Part shown: in pieces, positions 1 through 12,040 of the stretch
How the letters are laid out: every line of letters starts with the position of its first letter
Numbering within the stretch: the stretch's first letter is position 1
Assembly (NCBI RefSeq): GCF_964204645.1
Contig: NC_134025.1
Span: 14,577,001 to 14,637,000 of the forward strand
Origin: Tubulanus polymorphus
Taxonomy: Eukaryota; Nemertea; Palaeonemertea; Tubulaniformes; Tubulanidae
Direction: 5' to 3'
Length of the DNA: 60,000 nt
Notes under the pieces: generated by a model
Seen by the model: the letters and a program-made list of their open reading frames with translations, nothing else
Told to the model about the DNA's origin: nothing
Databases searched by the model: none
Made by a program: the position numbers and the translations under genes

Positions 1-38
<38 letters not shown>
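1..38. repeat. (TA)n microsatellite
   Basis: The window opens in an uninterrupted TA dinucleotide run, probably continuing from outside the window. Confidence 0.97.
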
Positions 39-40
<2 letters not shown>

Positions 41-1064
41 GCGCACTGAATGGGGTCAGTCTCGAGTGAACGCAACTGAGGAATTTTTGTGCCACATATA
101 CAAGCAATAGCATCCTTGCAGTAACTTCCCTGGATAGAGCTAATGAATGCAGCTACGGTATCTATACGCGAGAGCCTGGATGGCTATATTCCGTTAGCAT
201 TACAATATTCTTTGACGGATTTACTTGAAACTTTCGTGAGATGTACGGATCAGAGGTACCTTGAGGTAAGTCGAAGGGATCTTTGATTGGGAACCCCGTT
301 CACCCACCAGGGGGCGTTTTACATTTGAAAATTCTGACATCGAAAAGTTACTGTGTGAGAAAAATTTTTGTCTTTGAGTTTTCAGCTTCGGCCGAGCTCG
401 AAAGTTGTTCATAACAGCCTGGAGGCTAAAAAATTCAATGGCACGCCCTATCTGCGATTAACCGTTTGGGCTCTACGGGCTCGAAAATGGGCCCCCAAAT
501 TTTTCAAAGAGATTTTTGCAACTAGCTCCTTAACCGGTGGAGAGAATTGTGGTTGCAACGAGTGACCAGTAGCCCTTGCAAAGATGCTTGTATTGATGTA
601 TGGTATAACTATGTAGCTCATATGGTTCGCCAGTAGCGCCACCTATAAGACGCTGGAATACGCATTTTCATCTATATCGACTGAGGGTATCAATGGATTT
701 CTATAAAAATTGATACACATGTACCTGGTTACTAAACGAATCGAACCCCTCATATGATTAGTTCCCATTTTAACCACTAGGGGGCGTAAATTTTGAAAAA
801 TAGATTTCAGCATCCATTTTTCACATTTAATGCGGTCTGTTTATTGTGAAAATCACAAAACTTGGTATAAGTACAAAGACATGTGTGTAATATGCCATCC
901 TGCATAAATAGTTCATACAACTGCCACCAGGGGACTGTGAAAAAAACGATTTTTGCTCCTAGGTCCTTAACCGTTGGCGATAGAATCGAGGTTGCAATGT
1001 GTGGTAAGCAGCCCTTTTCAAGATACTTGAAGTGATGTATGGTTTAAATATGTAACTTATACGG
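39..1064. repeat. Two diverged copies of a dispersed repeat with CCACYAGGGGGCG motifs
   Basis: Positions of about 300-640 and 770-1064 are diverged versions of one sequence. Both start with an AGGGGGCG core (about 303-317 and 772-786) and both later share a stretch around GGTTGCAA, AGCCCTT and TGATGTATGGT (541-600 and 975-1040). A third, shorter motif (GCCACCAGGGGA) is at about 923-935. The same core recurs in the ~155-bp repeats further right. Short open frames here have no recognisable product; I see no gene. Confidence 0.6.
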
Positions 1065-1990
1065 TTTTTTACCAAAAGAACATAGGCTTTGTTACCTTAC
1101 CGCTGTTTCATATACAATCCATATAATATCGTTCAGCTCACTGAGATCTACAAATAGCCCGCGTGTTTTTTCACGAATCATCGTTACAAAAGCGCTGTCG
1201 GGCCGTAAACATCGAAAATTTAGCCCCATTCAATGGGGCGACATGTTTTTCGAGTCGTCATCCCGAAATCAACCCGCAGGCGGACTGTAACTTCGATTAT
1301 CAATTCAAGTATAAATGAACTAATTTATTGCCGCAGACTTCACATTCAGTCGCGGTCTTCAAACAGTGATTTTAACAATAGCCCATTTTCCTCATCAGAT
1401 CATATTACCGATACACTGGAAATTTACTACTTTAGATTTTAAAAGCACTGTCGAGCCGTTAACATCGACGGATCGACGTGTGTTACTACATCGTCGTTCC
1501 GGGGATCAGCTGCGAGTTTCTCCTCATCATGAGAATCAAATCGAGTACAAATTAATTTATTACTACCAGTGATTTGGCTGCGGGTTTCAAGGAGTTAGTT
1601 TAACAATACCTATTTTTCTTTACCGAATTAACCGTGTATTTACTAAGATAAATCTTTAGTGTACCGGGGAATCGTAGGCCTAAACTAAACACGCCGAAGA
1701 GATATAGCGGAGAAAAGCTGTTATGTCGACGAGGTATCAAAATAAAAGAATATATTACTTTATTCGGCCGCGGGCTTCAAACTCTATATCAATACCATCA
1801 ATACTCTATATTTCCTACAGTACATACCGATCATTGTCAAATGCACAAGGTATTTACTAAAAACAAGTATATAACACACTCCTTTCCGTATGCTGGACTA
1901 ACACTTGACATTCGGAGTAAGCGTTCGCTGTGGGAGAAAGGAGATCGTTCGCTGTGTCGCTTGAAGTGTTTATCGAGTTTTACGCGGCTT
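1065..1990. repeat. Dispersed repeat R, copy 1
   Basis: This ~0.93-kb non-coding sequence, starting at ACCAAAAGAACATAGGC and ending near TTATCGAGTTTTACGCG, recurs at 3790-4270 (truncated), 12740-13760, 22570-23590 and, split by an insertion, at 43920-44697 plus 51716-52020. Small open frames within it (for example 1233-1442) recur in the other copies only because the DNA is duplicated; they show no known domain. The family could not be assigned. Confidence 0.8.
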
Positions 1991-2419
1991 TAGGCCTACC
2001 GGTACTGAGCTTTACTAAACAAACACAGTATAATTGTTGCGTTTATTAACGGACTCATTGGATTGAACTTCAAAACAAAATTTACGATATTTAGGTGGGT
2101 TGTTATTCAATAGGCCTACGACCAATCTGTCCAGATTTTAGGCCTACGCATACACATAGGCCTACATAGGCTAGTAGCCTCTACTAGGTTAAAGCTAAGT
2201 TCACTGTAAAGGAGGAATCAAGATTTATTAAAATGCATGTTAATTAGTGATTAACTGGTTGTGACTTGCAACGATCAATCACAATTATCAATTTTATTGC
2301 CAAAAATGAAGATTTTTTTGAAAATTTCGTCTGAGCAGACAGCTTTATAAGCCAGACTTTTCATTAGAGTTTTTTCATCATAAATGAAACTGGTATTCCA
2401 TTAATTTCTTATGATTTAA
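1991..2419. other. Non-coding stretch with several TAGGCCTA palindromes
   Basis: No gene or element is recognised. The 8-bp palindrome TAGGCCTA (or a one-base variant) recurs several times between 1990 and 2190. The rest is AT-rich unique-looking DNA. Confidence 0.5.
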
Positions 2420-2745
2420 GCAGGGCGTAGGTCGGCCTTGCGACGGCTTGTGATTCACTGCGACGCCTATCACTGCGACCGCCAGCGACGATTGTGTCGC
2501 AACGACTCATCGACCTACGCTCCCTTGCGACGGGTTGCGACTTTCAGCAACGCCAGTCACAAGGAGTCACACGTGTTCTACTTTCTGCGACGCGACACGA
2601 CTGTCACAACCAACCGACGCGCTCTTGCGACTGGCAGAAACTAGTCGCACACAGTCGCTGACAATCGTATCGCAACCGACTTGCACCGAAACTTGCGATG
2701 CAACGCGAGGATCGCATCGCGTCACAAGGCTGACCTACGTCCGGC
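2420..2745. mobile_element. MITE-like element with ~25-bp terminal inverted repeats
   Basis: The ends (2420-2444 and 2721-2745) are inverted repeats matching at about 21 of 25 positions, including GTAGGTC and CCTTG blocks. The element is flanked on both sides by TTTAAG (2415-2420 and 2746-2751), a possible target-site duplication or a TTAA-type target. The ~325-bp interior is much more GC-rich than its surroundings and is full of GCGAC/GTCGC words on both strands. No transposase is encoded. The open frames crossing it are chance frames in a stop-poor GC-rich segment. Confidence 0.6.
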
Positions 2746-2769
2746 TTTAAGTTACTGCGGAGCCACAGA

Positions 2770-3240
2770 AATTTCTTTTTTTTTCGTTCAAAAGACCTTC
2801 GCTTGAAAATTCTTTTGTCGGAACAAAATTTATTTCGTCCCAACCAATAATATTCTGTTCGATTGAACCAATTCGAAAAAAACGTTAGAACAAAGTTGAA
2901 CAAACTTTTTTTGTCCAAACGAAAGGTTTTTTGTTCGAACAATTGTTCGATTGAACAGAATCGTTTGAATTTTCTTTTCAGAACATTAATTTTTTTGTTC
3001 GAACAAGTATATTGTAAAAAGTTTTTTCTCCGAATTAAAAGTATTAAGTATTTCGTTCAACCGAACAGAATTGTTTTCATTCAAACATTCGTTCGAAAAA
3101 ATTGTTTTCGCTCAACCAAATTTTTTTGCCGGGACAAAAAGTTTTTCATTTCAACAATAACAAAGCTTTCAGAATGAAGAAAAGTTTTGGTTCAAACAAA
3201 AAGCGTACAAGATTTTCTTGTCGGATCATTAAGTTTTTTG
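2770..3240. repeat. Degenerate palindromic minisatellite built on TTGTTCGAACAA
   Basis: Irregular AT-rich repeats carry a GTTCGAAC-type palindrome preceded by a T run, spaced roughly 30 bp apart. The array ends in a GTCGGATCATTAAG junction that leads into the reverse transcriptase remnant. The equivalent junction at 12346 leads from a 31-bp TTGTCGCCCGCGACAA array into the same remnant. This array therefore occupies the same position as the 31-bp arrays but has a different palindromic unit. Confidence 0.6.
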
Positions 3241-3545
3241 GTCGATCAGCGTGTTAAGGTCGTTTTGGAAATTTACTCGGTCTGGTATATTTTGGATTAC
3301 TGTGTATGTCATTTGTCAGGACATTAAACAGAAGACGACTTAGGATACTACCTTGCGTGACTCGACTAGTTAGACCGACTTAATCCAAGATGAAGCGTTC
3401 CGTTGATTTCGGCTACAAGTTTTCGTTCAGAGATAATGCTGAGCCATTTCGGCAACCTATCATTGATACGTTTTCCTAATAGCCTTGTTTAGTAATGGCT
3501 GATGTTGTACCTTATTAAATGCTTTGTCGAAATCATAAAGAGTAA
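3241..3545 (-). pseudogene. Non-LTR retrotransposon reverse transcriptase remnant
   Basis: Read on the minus strand, this stretch encodes the characteristic reverse transcriptase words YDFDKAFNKVQH (about 3500-3545) and TQGSIL followed by LLFNVLTNDI (about 3300-3357). These are the motifs around the first palm aspartate and the conserved QG turn of LINE-type enzymes. Frame breaks and stops separate the two blocks, and the active-site YxDD region and endonuclease are absent, so this is a dead fragment of about 100 codons. The same fragment recurs at 12380-12665 and 22209-22495, always between a palindromic array and repeat R, so it now travels as part of a composite repeat. The exact clade (Jockey-, CR1- or RTE-like) cannot be called. 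Confidence 0.75.
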
Positions 3546-3789
3546 TTATCGCCTAACAGTCGATTTTCCAGAGTCAAATAGGACATCTGGTTCAGTTGTC
3601 CATGGTTTCAAGAAGGTCTAATTGACTGTTTGTCGAGCTTCCTCTTATAAAACTGTATTAACCATTGAACAGGATTCAAAGACTGTGCAGAAAACACGTT
3701 ATCGCTGCTTTGCAGTTATATTTATTAGGGTTTTCTGTTATTTCACAGAAAACCCTATTGATATCCGCGTGATTATTATTATTATTATT

Positions 3790-4270
3790 TTCTTCCACAC
3801 TATTTTTACCAAAAGAACATAGGCTTTGTTACCTTACCGCTGTTTCATATACAATCCATATAATATCGTTCAGCTCACTGAGATCTACAAATAGCCCGCG
3901 TGTTTTTTCACGAATCATCGTTACAAAAGCGCTGTCGGGCCGTAAACATCGAAAATTTAGCCCCATTCAATGGGGCGACATGTTTTTCGAGTCGTCATCC
4001 CGAAATCAACCCGCAGGCCGACTGTCACTTCGATTATCAATTCAAGTATAAATGAACTAATTTATTGCCGCAGACTTCACATTCAGTCGCGGTCTTCAAA
4101 CAGTGATTTTAACAATAGCCCATTTTCCTCATCAAATCATATTACCGATACACTGGAAATTTACTACTTTAGATTTTAAAAGCACTGTCGAGCCGTAAAC
4201 ATCGACGAATCGACGTGTGTTACTACATCGTCGTTCCGGGGATCAGCTGCGAGTTTCTCCTCATCATGAA
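3790..4270. repeat. Dispersed repeat R, copy 2 (truncated)
   Basis: Nearly the same sequence as the first half of copy 1, from ATTTTTACCAAAAGAACATA to about CTCCTCATCATGA, where similarity stops abruptly. Confidence 0.8.
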
Positions 4271-4579
4271 CCTACGTGAAGTGAGCCTGTTATTCCAGCC
4301 TCGTATTCAGATATAGTGTGTACACACTGTACAGCTGCCTGTAGATACTGGTTGACATGAAATGTATAACTTAGCATGACGGAGCGATGATAACTAACGT
4401 TAACGTTAGTATATAGCATCGGATACTGATACTCAAATTTCTCTGAAACAAAAACTCCAGGTTTCGTAAAAACTGAGTATATTACTGAGTAGGCTCGATT
4501 GTTCAAGTAGATATATAAAGTAAATGTCTGTGCATCGATTTGTTCAGGTATTATTTCAACTCACGATTGCATCATTCCG
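4271..4579. other. Unique-looking spacer with an 18-bp perfect palindrome
   Basis: No gene is recognised. A perfect palindrome ACTAACGTTAACGTTAGT lies at 4393-4410. The spacer leads into the first long 31-bp array. Confidence 0.5.
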
Positions 4580-7500
4580 CGACAATTCATTATTTTGGTT
4601 TTATCGCCCGCGACAATTCATTATTTTGGCTTTGTCGCCCGAGACCATTCATTATTTTGGTTTTATCGCCCGCGTCAATTCATTATTTTGGTTTTGTCGC
4701 CCGCGACAATTCATTATTTTGATATTGTCGCCCGCGACGATTCAATATCTTGTTTTTGTCGCCCGAGACAATTCATTATTTTGGCTTTGTCGCCCGAGAC
4801 CATTCATTATTTTGGTTTTATCGCCCGCGTCAATTCATTAGTTTGGTTTTGTCGCCCGCGACAATTCATTATTTTGATATTGTCGCCCGCGACGATTCAA
4901 TATCTTGTTTTTGTCGCCCGCGACAATTCATTATTTTGGTTTTGTCGCCCGCGACAATTCAATATTTTCGTTTTGTCGCCCGCGAAAATTCAATATTTTG
5001 GTTTAATTGCTCACGACAATTCACTACTTTGTTTCATCACCAGCGACAATTCAATATTTTGGTTTTGTCGCCCGCGACAATTCATTATTTTGGTTTTGTC
5101 GCCCGAGACAATTCATCATTTTGATTTCGTCGCCGGCGACAATTCATTATTTTGGTTTTGTCGCCCGCGACAATTCGTTTTTTGGTTTTGTCGCCCGCGA
5201 CAATTCATTAGTTTGGTTTTGTCGCCCGCGACAATTCAATATTTTGGTTTTGTCGCCCACGAAAATTCAATATTTTGGTTTAATTGCTCGCGACAATTCA
5301 CTACTTTGGTTTCATCGCCAGCGACAATTCATTATTTTGGTTTTGTCGACCGCGACAATTCTTCTTTTTGGTTTTGTCGCCCGCGACAATTCAATATTTT
5401 GGTTTTGTCGCCCGCGAAAATTCAATATTTTGGTTTAATTGCTCACGACAATTCACTACTTTGGTTTCATCGCCAGCGACAATTCATTATTTTGGTTTTG
5501 TCGACCGCGACAATTCTTCTTTTTGGTTTTGTCGCCCGCGACAATTCATTATTTTGGTTTTATATTTTGTATTAGTCGCCCGCGACAATTTTTTTTTTTG
5601 GTTTTGTCGCTCGCGACAATTCAATATTTTGGTTTTGTCGCCCGCGACAATTCATTATTTTGGTTTTGTCGCCCGAGACAATTCATCATTTTGGTTTCAT
5701 CGCCGGTGACAATTCATTATTTTGGTTTTGTCGCCCGAGACAATTCATCATTTTGGTTTCATCGCCGGCGACAATTCATTATTTTGGTTTTGTCGCCCGC
5801 GACAATTCTTTTTTTGGTTTTGTCGCCCGCGACAATTCATTAGTTTGGTTTTGTCGCCCGCGACAATTCATTATTTTGGTTTTGTCGCCCGCGACAATTC
5901 AATATTTTGGTTTTGTCGCCCGCGAAAATTCAATATTTTGGTTTAATTGCTCACGACAATTCACTACTTTGGTTTCATCGCCAGCGACAATTCATTATTT
6001 TGGTTTTATATTTTGTATTAGTCGCCCGCGACAATTTTTTTTTTGGTTTTGTCGCCCGCGACAATTCAATATTTTGGTTTTGTCGCCCGCGACAATTCAT
6101 TATTTTGGTTTTGTCGCCCAAGACAATTCATCATTTTGGTTTCATCGCCGGCGACAATTCTTTTTTTGGTTTTGTCGCCCGCGACAATTCATTAGTTTGG
6201 TTTTGTCGCCCGCGACAATTCATTAGTTTGGTTTTGTCGCCCGCGACAATTCATTATTTTGGTTTTGTCGCCCGCGACAATTCAATATTTTGGTTTTGTC
6301 ACCCGCGAAAATTCAATATTTTGGTTTAATTGCTCACGACAATTCACTATTTTGGTTTCATCGCCAGCGACAATTCATTATTTTGGTTTTGTCGCCCGCG
6401 ACAATTCATTATTTTGGTTTTATATTTTGTATTAGTCGCCCGCGACAATTCAATATTTTGGTTTTGTCGCCCGCGACAATTCATTATTTTGGTTTTGTCG
6501 CCCGAGACAATTCATCATTTTGGTTTCATCGCCGGCGACAATTCTTTTTTTGGTTTTGTCGCCCGCGACAATTCATTAGTTTGGTTTTGTCGCCCGCGAC
6601 AATTCATTATTTTGGTTTTGTCGCCCGCGACAATTCAATATTTTGGTTTTGTCACCCGCGAAAATTCAATATTTTGGTTTAATTGCTCACGACAATTCAC
6701 TATTTTGGTTTCATCGCCAGCGACAATTCATTATTTTGGTTTTGTCGACCGCGACAATTCTTCTTTTTGGTTTTGTCGCCCGGGACAATTCATTAGTCTG
6801 GTTTTATTGCCTGCGACAATTCAATATTTTGGTTTTGTCGCCCGCGACAATTCAATATTTTGGTTTTGTCGCTTGCGACAATTCATTACTTTGGTTTTAT
6901 CTCCAGCGACAATTCATTATTTTGGTTTTATATTTTGTTTTAGTCGCCCGCGACAATTTTTTTCTGGTTTTGTCGCCCGCGACAATTCAATATTTTGGTA
7001 TTGTCTCCAGCGACAATTCATTATTTTGGTTTTGTCGGCCGCGAAAATTCTTCTTTTTGGTTTTGTCGCCCGCGACAATTCATTATTTTGGTTTTATATT
7101 TTGTTTTAGTCGCCCGCGACAATTTTTTTTTGGTTTTGTCGCCCGCGACAATTCAATATTTTGGTATTGTCGCCAGCGACAATTCATTATTTTGGTTTAA
7201 TCGCACGCGACAATTCAATATTTTGGTTTTATCGCCCGCGATAATTCATTATTTTGGTTTTATCGCCCGCGACAATTCATTATTTTGGTTTTGTCGCCCG
7301 AGACAATTCATTAGTTTGGTTTTGTCGCCCACGACAATTCAATATTTTGGTTTTATCGCCCACGACAATTCATTACTTTGGTTTTATCTCCAGCGACAAT
7401 TCATTATTTTGGTTTTGTCGCCCGCGACAATTCTTCTTTTGGTTTTGACGCCCGCGACAATTCATCATTTTGGTTTTATAATTTGTTTTTGTCGCCCGCG

Positions 7501-9768
7501 ACAATTTTTTTTTTTGGTTTTGTCGCCCGCGACAATTCATTAGTCTGGTTTTATCGCCTGCGACAATTCAATATTTTGGTTTTGTCGCCCGCGACAATTC
7601 AATATTTTGGTTTTGTCGCTTGCGACAAATCATTACTTTGGTTTTATCTCCAGCGACAATTCATTATTTTGGTTTTATATTTTGTTTTAGTCGCCCGCGA
7701 CAATTTTTTTCTGGTTTTGTCGCCCGCGACAATTCAATATTTTGGTATTGTCTCCAGCGACAATTCATTATTTTGGTTTTGTCGGCCGCGACAATTCTTC
7801 TTTTTGGTTTTGTCGCCCGCGACAATTCATTATTTTGGTTTTATATTTTGTTTTAGTCGCCCGCGACAATTTTTTTTTGGTTTTGTCGCCCGCGACAATT
7901 CAATATTTTGGTATTGTCGCCAGCGACAATTCATTATTTTGGTTTAATCGCCCGCGACAATTCAATATTTTGGTTTTATCGCCCGCGATAATTCATTATT
8001 TTGGTTTTATCGCCCGCGACAATTCAATATTTTGGTTTTGTCGCCCGCGAAAATTCAATATTTTGGTTTAATTGCTCACGACAATTCACTACTTTGGTTT
8101 CATCGCCAGCGACAATTCATTATTTTGGTTTTGTCGACCGCGACAATTCTTCTTTTTGGTTTTGTCGCCCGCGACAATTCATTATTTTGGTTTTATATTT
8201 TGTATTAGTCGCCCGCGACAATTTTTTTTTTTTGGTTTTGTCGCCCGCGACAATTCAATATTTTGGTTTTGTTGCCCGCGACAATTCATTATTTTGGTTT
8301 TGTCGCCCGAGACAATTCATCATTTTGGTTTCATCGCCGGCGACAATTCATTATTTTGGTTTTGTCGCTCGAGACAATTCATCATTTTGGTTTCATCGCC
8401 GGCGACAATTCATTATTTTGGTTTTGTCGCCCGCGACAATTCTTTTTTTGGTTTTGTCGCCCGCGACAATTCATTAGTTTGGTTTTGTCGCCCGCGACAA
8501 TTCATTATTTTGGTTTTGTCGCCCGCGACAATTCAATATTTTGGTTTTGTCGCCTGCGAAAATTCAATATTTTGGTTTAATTGCTCACGACAATTCACTA
8601 CTTTGGTTTCATCGCCAGCGACAATTCATTACTTTGGTTCTGTCGACCGCGACAATTCTTCTTTTTGGTTTTGTCGCCCGCGACAATTCATTATTTTGGT
8701 TTTATATTTTGTATTAGTCGCCCGCGACAATTCAATATTTTGGTTTTGTCGCCCGCGACAATTCAATATTTTGGTTTTGTCGCCCGAGACAATTCATCAT
8801 TTTGGTTTCATCGCCGGCGACAATTCTTTTTTTGGTTTTGTCGCCCGCGACAATTCATTAGTTTGGTTTTGTCGCCCGCGACAATTCATTATTTTGGTTT
8901 TGTCGCCCGCGACAATTCAATATTTTGGTTTTGTCACCCGCGAAAATTCAATATTTTGGTTTAATTGCTCACGACAATTCACTATTTTGGTTTCATCGCC
9001 AGCGACAATTCATTATTTTGGTTTTGTCGACCGCGACAATTCTTCTTTTTGGTTTTGTCGCCCGGGACAATTCATTAGTCTGGTTTTATTGCCTGCGACA
9101 ATTCAATATTTTGGTTTTGTCGCCCGCGACAATTCAATATTTTGGTTTTGTCGCTTGCGACAATTCATTACTTTGGTTTTATCTCCAGCGACAATTCATT
9201 ATTTTGGTTTTATATTTTGTTTTAGTCGCCCGCGACAATTTTTTTCTGGTTTTGTCGCCCGCGACAATTCAATATTTTGGTATTGTCGCCAGCGACAATT
9301 CATTATTTTGGTTTAATCGCACGCGACAATTCAATATTTTGGTTTTATCGCCCGCGATAATTCATTATTTTGGGTTTATCGCCCGCGACAATTCAATATT
9401 TTGGTTTTATCGCCCGCGATAATTCATTATTTTGGTTTTATTGCCCGTGACAATTCATTATTTTGGTTTTGTCGCCAGCGACAATTCATTATTTTGGTTT
9501 AATCGCACGCGACAATTCAATATTTTGGTTTTATCGCCCGCGATAATTCATTATTTTGGGTTTATCGCCCGCGACAATTCAATATTTTGGTTTTATCGCC
9601 CGCGATAATTCATTATTTTGGTTTTATTGCCCGTGACAATTCATTATTTTGGTTTTGTCGCACGAGACAATTCATTATTTTGGTTTTATCGCCCGCGATA
9701 ATTCATTATTTTGGTTTTATTGCCCGTGACAATTCATTATTTTGGTTTTGTCGCCCGAAGAAAATTTT
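4580..9768 (+). repeat. 31-bp palindromic minisatellite array A1
   Basis: About 5.2 kb of head-to-tail copies of a 31-bp unit made of the palindrome TTGTCGCCCGCGACAA and an AT-rich spacer ATTCATTATTTTGG (with one shared T). Variants include TTATCGC/GCGATAA, GTCGACCGCGAC, GTCGCCAGCGAC and AATTTTTTTTTGG. Longer variant blocks (such as those with TATATTTTGTATTAGTCG) recur at intervals and show higher-order organisation. The unit has no stop codon in any + frame, so open frames up to 414 codons (8072-9316) arise automatically and translate as a 31-residue cycle in every frame. I do not regard these as genes. Confidence 0.97.
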
Positions 9769-12030
9769 GAAGACGCTTTGATCAATTACCTTGATCTTTC
9801 ATTTATATTTGAATCTACCAAAGGCCCATAAGCATAAGAAAATTGGGTCGATCTGACTCAAGATGGCCGTCCTATGACCATTTTAGTGCCCAAAAATGTC
9901 AATTTTGGCCAGAATTCTGGTCCTGTAGCTTCCTACTGGTTTGCCATTTCTCATTGCAATTGCTGATGGATATGCTTTAGAGAGGGATGTTTTATACCTG
10001 GGACAGGTATTTTTGATCAGCCAATTATGACGCAATTGGCGGCCATCTTGGTGTCATCAGTACTCATTCGTAGGTGGGAAAAAGTTTTTCCACAATTAAT
10101 TGATACCTAAGCATAATGTGTTACTATATTCAATTGGAAAGTTGTAGCCCATAACGTGTTCTATGATTTTGGTGAGTTTCAAGGTCATTGGTTTTTGTAT
10201 GTGGCCATCAGGGGGCGTTGAATAATACAATAACTTAGTATCGCTATATTATATTTGTACCAAGGCATATTTTGTTACCATGATCAATGGCAAAGTTGTA
10301 GTTCATGCAATCGTCTATGATTGTGGTGAGTTTTTAAGGACATTAGTTATTCCATATAGTCACCAGGGGGCGTTGAATAGTAGAAAAGCTTAGTTTTTCC
10401 TTATAAGATTGGTACCTAGGCATAGTTTGTTACCACGATCCATTGCAAAGTTGTAGTTCATGACATCGGCTATGATTGTGGTGAGTTTTTGAGGACATTA
10501 GTCATTCCATATAGTCACCAGGGGGCGCTGAATAGTAGAATGGCTTAGTATTTCCTTATTAGATTGGTACCTAGGCATATTTTGTTACTGTGATCAATTG
10601 CAAAGTTGTATTTCATGACATGTACTACGATTGTGGTGAGTTTTAAGGTCATTGGGTTTTGAATATGGTCACCAGGGGGCGTTGAATAGTAGAATAACTT
10701 AGTATTTCCATATTAAAGTTTTGAAGACGCTTCAAGGTAATGTCTCGATATTTGGTTTATACATGTATCTACCCTAGACACATCGTCAGCCCAAAAACTG
10801 GCCCTGTCAGATTCAAGATGACCGACTGGCAGCCATTGTTGTTTGCCAAAATCAGCACTTTTTAAACATTTTCGAAGTTTTCGTGGGAAATTTTGAAGAC
10901 GCTTTGATCAATTACCTTGATCTTTCGTTTATAATTGAATCTACCAAAGGCCCATCAGCATAAGAAAATTGGGTCGATCTGACTCAAGATGGCCGTCCTA
11001 TGTCCTTTTTAGTGCCGAAAAATGTCAATTTTGGCCAGAATTCTAGGTCCTGTAGCTTCCTACTGGTTTGCCATTTCTCATTGCAATTGCTGATGGATAT
11101 TCTTTAGAGAGGGATGTTTTATACCTGGGACAGGTATTTTTGATCAGCCAATTATGACGCAATTGGCAGCCATCTTGGTGTCATCAGTACTCATTCGTAG
11201 GTGGGAAAAAGTTTTTCCACAATTAATTGATACCTAAGCATATTGTGTTACTATATTCAATTGGAAAGTTGTAGCCCATAACGTGTTCTATGATTTTGGT
11301 GAGTTTCAAGGTCATTGGTTTTTGTATGTAGCCATCAGGGGGCGTTGAATAATACAATAACTTAGTATCGCTATATTATATTTGTACCAAGGCATATTTT
11401 GTTACCATGATCAATGGCAAAGTTGTAGTTCATGACATCGTCTATGGTTGTGGTGAGTTTTTAAGGACATTAGTTATTCCATATAGTCACCAGGGGGCGT
11501 TGAATAGTAGAAAAGCTTAGTATTTCCTTATTAGATTGGTACCTAGGCATAGTTTGTTACCACGATCCATTGCAAAGTTGTAGTTCATGACATCGTCTAT
11601 GATTGTGGTGAGTTTTTAAGGACATTAGTTATTCCATATAGTCACCAGGGGGCGCTGAATAGTAGAATGGCTTAGTATTTCCTTATTAGATTGGTACCTA
11701 GGCATATTTTGTTACTATGATCAATTGCAAAGTTGTATTTCATGACATGTACTACGATTGTGGTGAGTTTTAAGGTCATTGGGTTGGTGCATATGGTCAC
11801 CAGGGGTCGTTGAATAGTAGAATAACTTAGTATTTCCATATTAAATTGGTAACGAGGCATATTTTGTTATCACAATCGATTACAAAATCATAGCTGCTCA
11901 CATGTTCTATGATAGTGGTGGGTTTCAAGGTCATTGGTTTTTGTATATGGTCACTAGAGGGCGTTATGTATTGAAATTGTTAGATTGTTGAGCATTTGAA
12001 ACCACTGCCCAAGTGAGCATGGTGTCCCTG
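9769..12030 (+). repeat. ~155-bp tandem repeats with CTCF-like core, copy 1
   Basis: Two successive ~1.1-kb blocks (from 9769 and from about 10893) each start with a GAAGACGCTTTGATCAATTA segment and then carry four or five ~155-bp repeats. Each of these ends in a motif of the form GTCACCAGGGGGCGTTGAATAG, split here as GTCACCAGGG and GGCGTTGAATAG. Motif positions are about 10202, 10359, 10514, 10668, 11331, 11486, 11641, 11796 and 11948. The leading segments also contain CAAGATGGCCG words. No coding sequence is recognised. Confidence 0.85.
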
Positions 12031-12040
12031 GACCCCTAGT

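Noticed and set aside
1233-1442. Recurrent small frame (about 69 codons) present in R copies at 1233, 3970, 12920 and 22749
   Set aside because: Its conservation equals that of the surrounding repeat DNA, the start codon is mutated between copies only at single bases, and no domain is visible. Duplication of DNA explains it.
2863-3177. 104-codon frame in the TTGTTCGAACAA array
   Set aside because: The translation is low-complexity Phe/Lys/Asn sequence produced by the repeats.
4595-9781. Long open frames up to 414 codons with hydrophobic 31-residue repeats (FWFCRPRQF...)
   Set aside because: All three + frames are open because the 31-bp unit lacks stop codons and shifts frame every copy. The translation is the same cycle in each frame, indels of single units are tolerated and there is no start context, so this is satellite DNA, not a repeat protein family.
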